A DNA stretch of 64,000 bases, taken from positions 1,005 to 65,004 of the forward strand of contig MBRE01000055.1 in assembly GCA_001698425.1 (NCBI GenBank), read 5' to 3'. The stretch is from Oscillatoriales cyanobacterium USR001 (GTDB lineage Bacteria > Cyanobacteriota > Cyanobacteriia > Cyanobacteriales > Microcoleaceae). This document shows positions 29,317 through 36,699 of the stretch, piece after piece. Within the stretch, counting starts at the first letter, position 1. Every line of letters begins with the position of its first letter. The position numbers and the translations under genes were made by a program. The notes below the pieces were generated by a model, which saw nothing but the letters and a program-made list of their open reading frames with translations, was not told the origin of the DNA and searched no databases.

Positions 29317-30876
29317 ATGATCATCCGCCACCCCCAAATCATGCACGTATTCGACCAAAACGCAACTAAATTCGCTCTCCTCAAAACCCGCTTGAGCGAA
29401 ATTAATGACATTGAATCCGCCGCAGCCTTACTGCACTGGGATCAAGCCACTTATATGCCCGTCAGAGGGGCCACCGCAAGAGGTCGCCAACTAGCAACCC
29501 TCAAACAAATTAGCCACGAAAAATTCATCGATCCAGCGATCGGGGAACTCCTAGAAGACTTGCGCCCCTGGGAAGCTAATCTCCCCTACGACGATCCAGC
29601 CGCCAGCCTAATTCGCGTCACCCGTAAAGACTACGATCGCGCAGTGCGAGTCTCCTCAGAATTTATGGCCAAACTTTCCCGCCACCAAGCTAACTGTTAC
29701 GAAGCTTGGGTTAAAGCCAAGGCCGAAAACAACTTTGCGATCGTACAACCCTATCTCGAAAAAACCTTAGAATTAAGTCAAGAATATAGCGAATTTTTCC
29801 CTGGAAATCAACATATTGCCGATCCTCTAATTAGCTTAAGCGATGACGGTATGACCGTTGCCCAACTGCGACCGCTATTTGCCGAATTTCGCCAAGAATT
29901 AGTGCCAATTGTCGATGCGATCGCCTCCCAACCCATCGCCGATGACATCTGTTTGCACCAAGACTTTCCCGAACATCAACAACTAGAATTCTGTCGCACA
30001 ATTATTGAACGAATTGGCTACGATTTTACGCGGGGAAGACAAGATAAAACCCTACACCCATTTATGATCAACTTTTCCATAGACGACGCGCGAATTACTA
30101 CCCGCGTCTATGAAAATAATCTCACCCAAGCACTTTTTAGTACCATCCATGAAATGGGACACGCCCTTTATGAAATGGGCAATTCTCCAGACTTTGAAGG
30201 AACACCTTTAGCCGGCGGTATTTCTTCAGGGGTTCACGAAAGTCAGTCCCGACTATGGGAAAATTTAGTCGGTCACAGTCGCGGTTTTTGGGAATGTTTT
30301 TATCCTCAATTACAAGGCGTATTTTTAAGACAATTGAGTCAAGTTTCTATCCATAAATTTTATCGAGCTATTAATAAAGTAGCGCGATCGCTCATCCGCA
30401 CTGATGCTGATGAAGTAACCTACAATCTCCACGTAATGATCCGCTTTGAATTGGAATTAGACCTATTAGAAGGTAAAATTTCAGTTCGCGACCTTCCTGA
30501 AGCTTGGAATGAAAGTTATCGCAGGGATTTACACTTAATTCCACCTAATGATAGCATTGGAGTAATGCAGGACGTTCATTGGTATGTGGGCACAATTGGA
30601 GGAATGTTTCAAGGTTACGCGATCGGCAATTTAATGAGCGCTCAATTTTATGAAGCAGCCTTAAAATTTGACCCGGAAATTCCAGTAGAAATAGAGCAAG
30701 GAAATTTTAATTTATTGCACAATTGGCTCAAAGAAAATATTTATCAACATGGTAGGAAATACACGGCTACGGAAATTATGGAGCGCGTTACAGGTTCACC
30801 GTTGAGCATTCAGCCATTTATCCGATACATTCGGCAAAAATATGGAGATTTTTATTCACTTAGGAATGAAAATTAA
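29317..30876 (+). CDS. M32-family carboxypeptidase (thermostable carboxypeptidase 1)
   Basis: A zinc metallopeptidase that trims C-terminal residues from peptides, acting in the cytoplasm. The HEXXH zinc motif HEMGHALYEMGN is near residues 280-291, followed by GVHESQSRLWEN (third zinc ligand region) and IRTDADEVTYNLHVMIRFELE, all diagnostic of M32. About 510 aa is normal. A second ATG at 29341 (MHVFDQNA) is also possible. A 40-bp palindrome lies 17 bases after the stop. Confidence 0.93.
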   Translation: MIIRHPQIMHVFDQNATKFALLKTRLSEINDIESAAALLHWDQATYMPVRGATARGRQLATLKQISHEKFIDPAIGELLEDLRPWEANLPYDDPAASLIRVTRKDYDRAVRVSSEFMAKLSRHQANCYEAWVKAKAENNFAIVQPYLEKTLELSQEYSEFFPGNQHIADPLISLSDDGMTVAQLRPLFAEFRQELVPIVDAIASQPIADDICLHQDFPEHQQLEFCRTIIERIGYDFTRGRQDKTLHPFMINFSIDDARITTRVYENNLTQALFSTIHEMGHALYEMGNSPDFEGTPLAGGISSGVHESQSRLWENLVGHSRGFWECFYPQLQGVFLRQLSQVSIHKFYRAINKVARSLIRTDADEVTYNLHVMIRFELELDLLEGKISVRDLPEAWNESYRRDLHLIPPNDSIGVMQDVHWYVGTIGGMFQGYAIGNLMSAQFYEAALKFDPEIPVEIEQGNFNLLHNWLKENIYQHGRKYTATEIMERVTGSPLSIQPFIRYIRQKYGDFYSLRNEN

Positions 30877-30893
30877 ATCACTTGATGATTTGG

Positions 30894-30936
30894 TTTGTAG
30901 TAAGCGCTGTCTTCGCGCTAAAGCGCTTACTACAAA
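30894..30936. repeat. 40-bp palindrome family, copy 2 (imperfect centre)
   Basis: Outer arms TTTGTAGTAAGCGCT and AGCGCTTACTACAAA match copies 1 and 3; the centre GTCTTCGCGCTAA differs. It lies 17 bases after the M32 peptidase stop and shares the left flank CTTGATGATTTGG with copy 1. Confidence 0.9.
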
Positions 30937-31165
30937 CAAGCTAATTATTTAATTTCTATGTCCTTAGTCGTTAGTGGTTGGTTGTGAAAAATCTCTGATT
31001 AACTATCTTGACTTTCTGGAAGTTAGAGTAGAATTGGATAGTTGGGAATAGTAATGCTGCGGGGTTTTACCCCTAAGAGTTATCACCATTTGTAGAAATG
31101 TTTCCTGATGGTAGCATTCCATCGGGAATTTTGGAAAAGCCAAACTTTACCGATCAGAAGGAGAT

Positions 31166-31876
31166 ATGATGCGTGTAACTACCGTTGCAATTTTGAGTTT
31201 ACTGACTTTTTTACTGCCGGGATTGAGTAGAAGTGCGATCGCGGCCAATCAAACAAAATCTTTGACTGAACAGTTAGAAGAGAGTGGATTATTGAATCCT
31301 GGCGGTCCAATTAAACCCGCATTTTCAGATCAAAGTTCCCAAGATAAATTGTTTAATAAACCTTTTTATGAAGGTTTGCAACAACCACAGAAAAAGGAAA
31401 AAACTTTATCAAAAGGCGATCGGGGTGCAGAAGTCGCTGCTGTGCAAAAACGTTTGCAGGCTCATGGTTTGAATGTAGGTGCGATCGATGGCGATTTTGG
31501 ATCGCGCACTGTTTCCGCAGTCAAAGAATTTCAAGAATCTCAGGGTTTATTAGCTAATGGGATTGTTAATGAAGCAACTTGGACAGCTTTGAAGGCGGGG
31601 AATGAAAATACTGCCCCAATTCCTGTAGTCACGGAAAAGCCCACAGAAAAGTCTACAGAAACCAATCTTAGCCAAATTTTCACTCTTGGTGCGTCGGGCT
31701 CCAAGGTAAAGACACTACAAGTGCGCTTAGAAATGCAGGGTTACAATCCCGGACGAATTGATGGGATTTTTGGGGCGCGAACTTTGGCGGCTGTGAAGGA
31801 CTTTCAGGAAGCTTATAACTTGAAGGCTGATGGTGTTGTGGATGAGAACACTTGGCAGGCGCTAAGTGGGAAATGA
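31166..31876 (+). CDS. Secreted peptidoglycan-binding protein, two PG_binding_1 domains, 236 aa
   Basis: Signal peptide MRVTTVAILSLLTFLLPGLSRSAIAA at the start. Two peptidoglycan-binding repeats follow: LSKGDRGAEVAAVQKRLQAHGLNVGAIDGDFGSRTVSAVKEFQ and LGASGSKVKTLQVRLEMQGYNPGRIDGIFGARTLAAVKDFQ, joined by a Pro/Thr-rich linker. There is no catalytic domain, so it probably binds cell-wall glycan in the periplasm. The ATG at 31166 has AAGGAG in front; ATG 31169 is equivalent. Confidence 0.9.
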   Translation: MMRVTTVAILSLLTFLLPGLSRSAIAANQTKSLTEQLEESGLLNPGGPIKPAFSDQSSQDKLFNKPFYEGLQQPQKKEKTLSKGDRGAEVAAVQKRLQAHGLNVGAIDGDFGSRTVSAVKEFQESQGLLANGIVNEATWTALKAGNENTAPIPVVTEKPTEKSTETNLSQIFTLGASGSKVKTLQVRLEMQGYNPGRIDGIFGARTLAAVKDFQEAYNLKADGVVDENTWQALSGK

Positions 31877-31957
31877 TTATCTGAAGGGGGTTTGAGGAAT
31901 TTTGATTTTTCTTTCCCCCTTTGAGATTTTTTGTGTTATGATTAATTTTGGTTTAAC

Positions 31958-32039
31958 GCGGATGTGGCGGAATTGGCAGACGCGCCAGATTTAGGTTCTG
32001 GTTCCGCAAGGAGTGAAGGTTCAAGTCCTTTCATCCGCA
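31958..32039 (+). tRNA. tRNA-Leu (UAG anticodon)
   Basis: Acceptor arms GCGGATG and CATCCGC pair, followed by discriminator A. The D-arm region GGCGGAATTGGCAGACGC, the anticodon loop TTTAGGT (anticodon TAG, reading CUA), a long variable arm (CCGCAAGG AG) and GGTTCAAGTCC in the T-arm fit a class II leucine tRNA. CCA is not encoded. Confidence 0.95.
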
Positions 32040-32049
32040 TTATGGATAG

Positions 32050-32086
32050 GCGATCGCTTTGATTATAAGCGATCGCTTTGATTTTT
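32050..32086 (+). terminator. Terminator after tRNA-Leu built from HIP1 sites
   Basis: GCGATCGCTT, 7-base loop, AAGCGATCGC, then a T-rich run (TTTGATTTTT). Two HIP1 octamers form the stem. Confidence 0.6.
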
Positions 32087-32099
32087 GGGTAAATTTTGA

Positions 32100-32229
32100 C
32101 TAATACCATTTCTCTAAATTAATGCTACAGTCTTCGGGGCGGGTTTTTGAAGATTTTGGCGAATTGCGGTGATTGTTGGCGAACCCGCCCCTACCCAAAC
32201 TGTTGAAAACTTTTTTAGAAATGGTATAA
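32100..32229. repeat. Nested hairpin, GGGGCGGGTT family, copy 3
   Basis: Inner arms GGGGCGGGTT (32136) and AACCCGCCCC (32182); outer arms AATACCATTTCT (32103) and AGAAATGGTAT (about 32217). Same layout as copy 1: an outer arm pair enclosing a GC-rich inner pair. It fills the gap between tRNA-Leu and the WYL gene. Confidence 0.7.
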
Positions 32230-32247
32230 CTTGCTGGAACTTGAAAC

Positions 32248-33099
32248 TTAATTGCGAATTTCAAGCTGATAGCGATCGCACATTTCTTTCAACTCCTCTC
32301 GAAACTTTTTTCGCACACTTTCAGGCAAAATAATTTCACAATCTTTCCCATACCGCCGCACATCTCGAAACAACCAAAATAAGTTAGATACCTGCTTCAC
32401 CACATGACGCACATCCCCGACCATTTCATTTTCCACATCTTCATCCTCCTTCGCTTCATAGTTACGAGCTAATCCTTTGAAAAATTGCAAGTGTACTTTA
32501 ATATAATCTATGCTTTCACGCCAAGTTTCACTTACAGGAAGCAAATTCACAATCTTATCCAAACGGAAACAGCGATTGTGAGCTAACTCAGGAATTTCTC
32601 TCGGTTCGGCATCATCACACCAGATTTCTAAGTATAAACGCTTATCGTACAAGCGAATTTTGGCAGATCGGGCTGTATACTCGCTTACTTGGTCTTTATT
32701 TGACTGGTAAAACAGCTTAAATGGCTGATGAGCATCAATCAGTTGATTCAGCCGAATGCGCCACGCCTCGGTAGTTTGGCTGACTTGCTTGAGTAATTCT
32801 TGCCGCATGGGGGGTTCAAGGTTGCCTTTGTCTAACAGTAGTACCAGTACAATTTGGGCCGCTTCGATTTCTCCTTCGTCATGGAGGAACTTAGCAGCTT
32901 TGGTTAGAGACTGTACTTGCACTGTGGAAAGGGTAAAAGGTTCTCCTAGTTCAACCTGTTGCTGGGCGATCGCGACTAACAACCCAGATATACTGGGACT
33001 TTTGCCCCATGTAATACCGAGACGAAGCGCGATCGCTTCTAGTTGCTCCTTGATGCCGGGTGGGACTGAAAGGGTAAGTGTTTCTTTTTTTCTCGACAT
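32248..33099 (-). CDS. WYL-domain transcriptional regulator of the type I-D CRISPR locus, 283 aa
   Basis: A short N-terminal DNA-binding segment (KKETLTLSVPPGIKEQLEAIALRLGITWG, ribbon-helix-helix-like) is followed by a WYL domain (residues ~130-205, RIRLNQLIDAHQPFKLFYQ...LYLEIWCDDAEPREIPELAHNRCFRLDKI) and a C-terminal cap. WYL domains sense nucleic-acid or nucleotide ligands. In Synechocystis the WYL protein Sll7009, beside the I-D genes, lowers crRNA levels, so the position here, divergent from cas3' with an 88-base gap, fits a regulator of this operon. The family call is firm; regulation of this locus is by analogy. Confidence 0.85.
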   Translation of the reverse strand: MSRKKETLTLSVPPGIKEQLEAIALRLGITWGKSPSISGLLVAIAQQQVELGEPFTLSTVQVQSLTKAAKFLHDEGEIEAAQIVLVLLLDKGNLEPPMRQELLKQVSQTTEAWRIRLNQLIDAHQPFKLFYQSNKDQVSEYTARSAKIRLYDKRLYLEIWCDDAEPREIPELAHNRCFRLDKIVNLLPVSETWRESIDYIKVHLQFFKGLARNYEAKEDEDVENEMVGDVRHVVKQVSNLFWLFRDVRRYGKDCEIILPESVRKKFREELKEMCDRYQLEIRN

Positions 33100-33187
33100 T
33101 TTTCAGAATATACTTGCACTTTAGAAAAAGGTGTGTCATAGTAGGTTTATCTAAATACAGTTTACCTCAAATCACGGATATATAACT
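33100..33187. promoter_or_regulatory. Divergent promoter region of WYL regulator and cas operon
   Basis: An AT-rich 88-base gap between the two starts holds the promoters of both transcripts. It includes AGGTTTA...TTTACCT near 33150, which could be part of an operator; no strong palindrome stands out. Confidence 0.5.
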
Positions 33188-35293
33188 ATGACAGCTTACA
33201 GTATTGTCCTGAAACCCGTGTACTCTCGTCCGGCGGATTCACTTCCCCCAGGTGTTACCTTGCCTGAGCGTTGGGATTCCCTCTCGTGGCATCAAGTGGA
33301 AACACTGGAAGCAATTCGTAATGCCAATATTGATGTCATCATTAATACGGCGATGACAGGCGATGGTAAAAGTTTAGCGGCTTACTTAGCAGCGATGACA
33401 AATTACACTTACACTTTAGCAGCGTACCCTACCAATGAATTAGCGCGAGATCAGGAAAAACAGGTAACAGGTTACAAAGCACAGTTTAAGCCTAAAAATG
33501 ACCCGCAAATCTATCGTTTAACTGCGGCAATTCTTGAGGATTTTATTGAAACCAAAAAACTGTCTTCAAAATTAGCAGGATTAATCGATCGCGCTAATAA
33601 TTCCGAAATTCTCCTCACAAATCCTGATATCTTTCACTACATCCATGATTTCCGTTATTTGCGCCGAAATCAAGCCGGACAAGGGGATAATGCCGATCGC
33701 TTATTTGCCAAAATTGACAACAGCTACGAATTATTTATATTTGATGAATTTCATGTTTTCTCATCTCCACAGATTACCAGCATATTGAATGCCATGCTGT
33801 TGATTAAGCATACTTTTCCTGGTAAAAAGTTTCTCTTTCTCTCTGCAACTCCCAACGATTTATTGCAAGAATTTTTGTCACGCTGCGGACTCAGATATTA
33901 TGCTATCGATCCTGTAAAGCAGGATGCTTATCGGTTCTCACATACTGATAAATGGCGGCAGATTAGTTATCCAATTAATCTCAGCTTTCCGCAACAGTTA
34001 GAGCCTAACTTGCGTTCCAGTTATGATTGGATATTAGAGAATGCTGAAACAATAATTTTGAAATTTTTTCAGGATCATCCGGGAAGGAGTAAAGGTGCAA
34101 TTATTCTCAATTCCATTGCATCTGTTAAAAAATTAGTAACCAAACTAAAGGCGATTTTTGCACCTTTGGGATTGAAGGTAATGGAGAATACGGGGTTGAC
34201 AGGCGAAACTGAAAAATCTATGTCAGTCGAAAATGCCGATTTACTGGTTGGCACATCTACAATTGATGTGGGTGTTGATTTTAGGATTAATTTCTTAGTT
34301 TTTGAAGCGGCTGATGCTGGCAATTTTATTCAACGCTTTGGCAGGTTAGGGAGACATGAAGGGTTTGATATTTATCAAGCTTATGCTTTATTACCAAACT
34401 TTATTGTAGAGCGGCTGTTTGAGGCTGAGAAACATCCGTTAGAAGATGGAGAAACTTACGATCGCATCACTTTTTCTAATGCTATTCGCGATCATTACGG
34501 CTATGTCAATGAGTTTCGACAATATCCGAAACGGTGGGGTGCAATTCAGTCAGCTTGCGTGCATTTAGAGTTGAAAAGATTTTATATGCAGCAAACCTAT
34601 TCTCAGCCGGCTGAAAAGTTTGAGACTGATATCGAAAATGCCTTGGAAATTAGTATTAAACAAATGTATGCACAACTGTTTCGCTGTATGGAAAAAGAGA
34701 AAAAGAAAATTATTGAAGAAGCTCGAAGTTTTCGAGGTATCAGTCAGCTAGATTGCGGAATTTATGACGCTACTAATCGCGATGAACCTGAGAAGGAACG
34801 GTTTAAAACTTACAATCTTCCTAGTTTGCTCAGTAACTTTTATTTTGAGTGGATGGAAAAGGCAGATTTTATGGAACAAGCTAAGAAAGCAGGGTTAGGA
34901 ATCAGTCGTTTTGATAAGGCTTTGTGTTATCTGAAATTGACTGGATATCGAGAAGTGCGAGAAGATTGGCAGTTTTATTGTTCGCGAGATGACTTACGCG
35001 AGATTGCTCAATCTGGGAAGGTACAAATTCTTAAAGATTTGGAAATTACTGGCGGTAGCAATGATATTACCAAGGCTTTATCTAGGCGTGGTTTGGTGTG
35101 TTTTATTTCGGATCGCGATCGCGCTACTTTGCGAGCTAAATGTGGATTGCCGATTCATTTTCAAGCCTATGGATTGAGCGATCGCATTCATGGCAAACCA
35201 AACTATACCATCGCTTTTGGGCGATCGGCATTGTTGTTAGAAACGCTAATTTGGCACTGGAAGCCGCAGGAGGATGAAGGGTGGATTTGCTGA
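33188..35293 (+). CDS. cas3: Type I-D CRISPR helicase Cas3'
   Basis: The superfamily 2 helicase half of Cas3, which unwinds target DNA after Cascade binding; in type I-D the HD nuclease is on Cas10d instead. Walker A TGDGKS is at residues 57-62, the DEAD-box variant DEFH near 186-189, motif III SATP near 219, and motif VI QRFGRLGRH near 381-389. There is no N-terminal HD domain, as expected for I-D. At 701 aa it is the usual size. It is the first gene of the cas operon; its 3' end is followed by non-cas genes. Confidence 0.92.
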   Translation: MTAYSIVLKPVYSRPADSLPPGVTLPERWDSLSWHQVETLEAIRNANIDVIINTAMTGDGKSLAAYLAAMTNYTYTLAAYPTNELARDQEKQVTGYKAQFKPKNDPQIYRLTAAILEDFIETKKLSSKLAGLIDRANNSEILLTNPDIFHYIHDFRYLRRNQAGQGDNADRLFAKIDNSYELFIFDEFHVFSSPQITSILNAMLLIKHTFPGKKFLFLSATPNDLLQEFLSRCGLRYYAIDPVKQDAYRFSHTDKWRQISYPINLSFPQQLEPNLRSSYDWILENAETIILKFFQDHPGRSKGAIILNSIASVKKLVTKLKAIFAPLGLKVMENTGLTGETEKSMSVENADLLVGTSTIDVGVDFRINFLVFEAADAGNFIQRFGRLGRHEGFDIYQAYALLPNFIVERLFEAEKHPLEDGETYDRITFSNAIRDHYGYVNEFRQYPKRWGAIQSACVHLELKRFYMQQTYSQPAEKFETDIENALEISIKQMYAQLFRCMEKEKKKIIEEARSFRGISQLDCGIYDATNRDEPEKERFKTYNLPSLLSNFYFEWMEKADFMEQAKKAGLGISRFDKALCYLKLTGYREVREDWQFYCSRDDLREIAQSGKVQILKDLEITGGSNDITKALSRRGLVCFISDRDRATLRAKCGLPIHFQAYGLSDRIHGKPNYTIAFGRSALLLETLIWHWKPQEDEGWIC

Positions 35294-35454
35294 AAAGGTT
35301 GAGGAGAAAGGGTTTTGCCCGAAATCAGAAGGCGACAGTGTTTCAATCCCTAAGAGGTATTTATTTAAGTATTTCTACTTATGCAGCACCGAACTGCGAC
35401 CTTTCTCCATAAATATAGGATACACGATTTTGTCCCTGCCTATATTACTCACAT

Positions 35455-35499
35455 GGCTACAGTCACTATTATTCATAAGGCTACAGTGACTACTTGACA
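35455..35499 (+). promoter_or_regulatory. 24-bp-spaced direct repeats and a -35-like box before the RAMA gene
   Basis: GGCTACAGTCACTA (35455) and GGCTACAGTGACTA (35479) differ at one position and are 24 bases apart. TTGACA follows at 35494. This could be an internal promoter/operator for the genes inserted after cas3'. The rest of 35294-35550 shows no convincing gene. Confidence 0.35.
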
Positions 35500-35550
35500 T
35501 TTGATGATTAGGATGACATCATAGTGGAAAGTAACAGCAAGAGGCTCCCT

Positions 35551-36066
35551 ATGGACATTCACCTTAACGACAGCGATATCTCTCAGATGCCGGAACAGCT
35601 ACGCACTTGGTTTCTCGACTGGCTCCCCAAACGGCTGAATGCCAAGCCGTCCCAGCCTAATCGAGAACCCATGCGGCCGCACTCCAGTGAACCTGAGACA
35701 CAACCCATCCAGTTAACTCTCGATTTAGAGCCTCCCAATCAGACTTCAGAGGAAAAAGCAGACAACTCCCATGTCAGACTATCTCAGCTATTAGATGCAG
35801 GTATCACTAAACGGGGAATGTCTGCGAGAGTCAAGCTGAAACAGGAAATCGCCAAAAAATTAGGTCGTGACTAGATCAATAGCCTAGAAATTTCTGCGAA
35901 AGGAACTATTGTTTTCGACGGACAAGAGTTTGATAAACCAAGTCCCTTAGCAAAAAAGGTTAATGCTAGTGAGTGCAATGGATGGGTGTACATCGAAGTT
36001 AAGAAGAACAATAAGTGGGTTTGTTTAGATGAATTACGCGAAATCTGGAGGAAAACCAATGACTGA
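35551..36066 (+). pseudogene. RAMA-domain gene split by one in-frame amber codon
   Basis: From the ATG at 35551 (AAGAGG upstream; a GTG at 35524 is possible) the frame runs to TAG at 35872 and then continues open in the same frame to TGA at 36064. The combined protein would be about 171 codons. The part around the stop looks like one RAMA domain, with SQLLDAGITKRGM before it and EISAKGTIVFDGQEFDKPSP, VNASECNGWVYIEVKK and WVCLDELREIW after it. RAMA domains occur with DNA methylases and restriction enzymes and are thought to read modified DNA. The N-terminal part is short and Pro-rich. The 3' end overlaps the DUF433 gene by 8 bases. Either a recent nonsense mutation or stop readthrough would explain it. 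Confidence 0.7.
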
Positions 36067-36307
36067 AGATAATCTGCTGTCTCGAATTTCCATCGATCCA
36101 AATATCTGTTTTGGCAAACCTTGTATTCGCGGCCATCGCATTTGGGTTTCTCTCATTTTAGATTACTTAGCTGGCGGGATGAAAATTGAAGAAATTCTTG
36201 AGGCTTATCCAAGTATAGAAAGAGAAGATATTTTGGCCTGTATCGCCTATGGTGCAGAAATGGCGCGAGATTGCTTTTTTGAAATTTCTTTAACCCCAAA
36301 AAAGTAA
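36059..36307 (+). CDS. DUF433-family antitoxin, 82 aa
   Basis: MTEDNLLSRISIDPNICFGKPCIRGHRIWVSLILDYLAGGMKIEEILEAYPSIEREDILACIAYGAEMAR is the DUF433 pattern: a short DNA-binding helical protein usually paired with a DUF5615 PIN-like toxin. The start at 36059 is preceded by GGAGG; the longer frame from 36029 lies inside the RAMA gene. Eight bases separate its stop from the toxin start. The pair lies between cas3' and cas10d in the same direction. Confidence 0.88.
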   Translation: MTEDNLLSRISIDPNICFGKPCIRGHRIWVSLILDYLAGGMKIEEILEAYPSIEREDILACIAYGAEMARDCFFEISLTPKK

Positions 36308-36315
36308 GTAAAAAT

Positions 36316-36699
36316 ATGGATTTAAAGCTTGATGAAAATGTCGATGTTCGCATTATCACTCTATTACGTTTAGCAGGACATGACGTGGCTACAGTGCAGG
36401 GTCAAGGCTTGAGTTCTGCTTCCGATGTAGAAGTGATTGATGTCTGTCGCCGTGAGGAGAGAGTTTTAATTACTGGCGATAGAGGCTTCGGTAATCGGAT
36501 TCAATTTAATCCTGCCGATTACCCAGGCATTGTCATAATTCGGTTGCCACTGCATCCGACTTTGGCAGACTGGCGAGAAGCTATAGAAGTATTAATTCTT
36601 GGATTAGAAGAAGCAGACGTAACAGGTAAGCTGTGGATTATCCAGCGGGGAAGCATTCAAGAATATCAACCTAGTAACACAGAGGAAAATGAACAATGA
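36316..36699 (+). CDS. DUF5615 PIN-like toxin, 127 aa
   Basis: MDLKLDENVDVRIITLLRLAGHDVATVQGQGLSSASDVEVIDVCRREERVLITGDRGFGNRIQF is the Mut7-C/PIN-like DUF5615 fold; the acidic residues D6, E7 and those in VLITGDRGFGN are the expected metal-binding positions of an RNase. Partner of the DUF433 protein upstream. Its stop overlaps the cas10d ATG by four bases (ATGA), so cas10d translation is probably coupled to the toxin gene. Toxin activity is inferred from the family. Confidence 0.88.
   Translation: MDLKLDENVDVRIITLLRLAGHDVATVQGQGLSSASDVEVIDVCRREERVLITGDRGFGNRIQFNPADYPGIVIIRLPLHPTLADWREAIEVLILGLEEADVTGKLWIIQRGSIQEYQPSNTEENEQ

Noticed and set aside
35274-35489. 71-aa frame overlapping the end of cas3'
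   Set aside because: No family, hydrophobic filler at the end and no ribosome site; probably chance.
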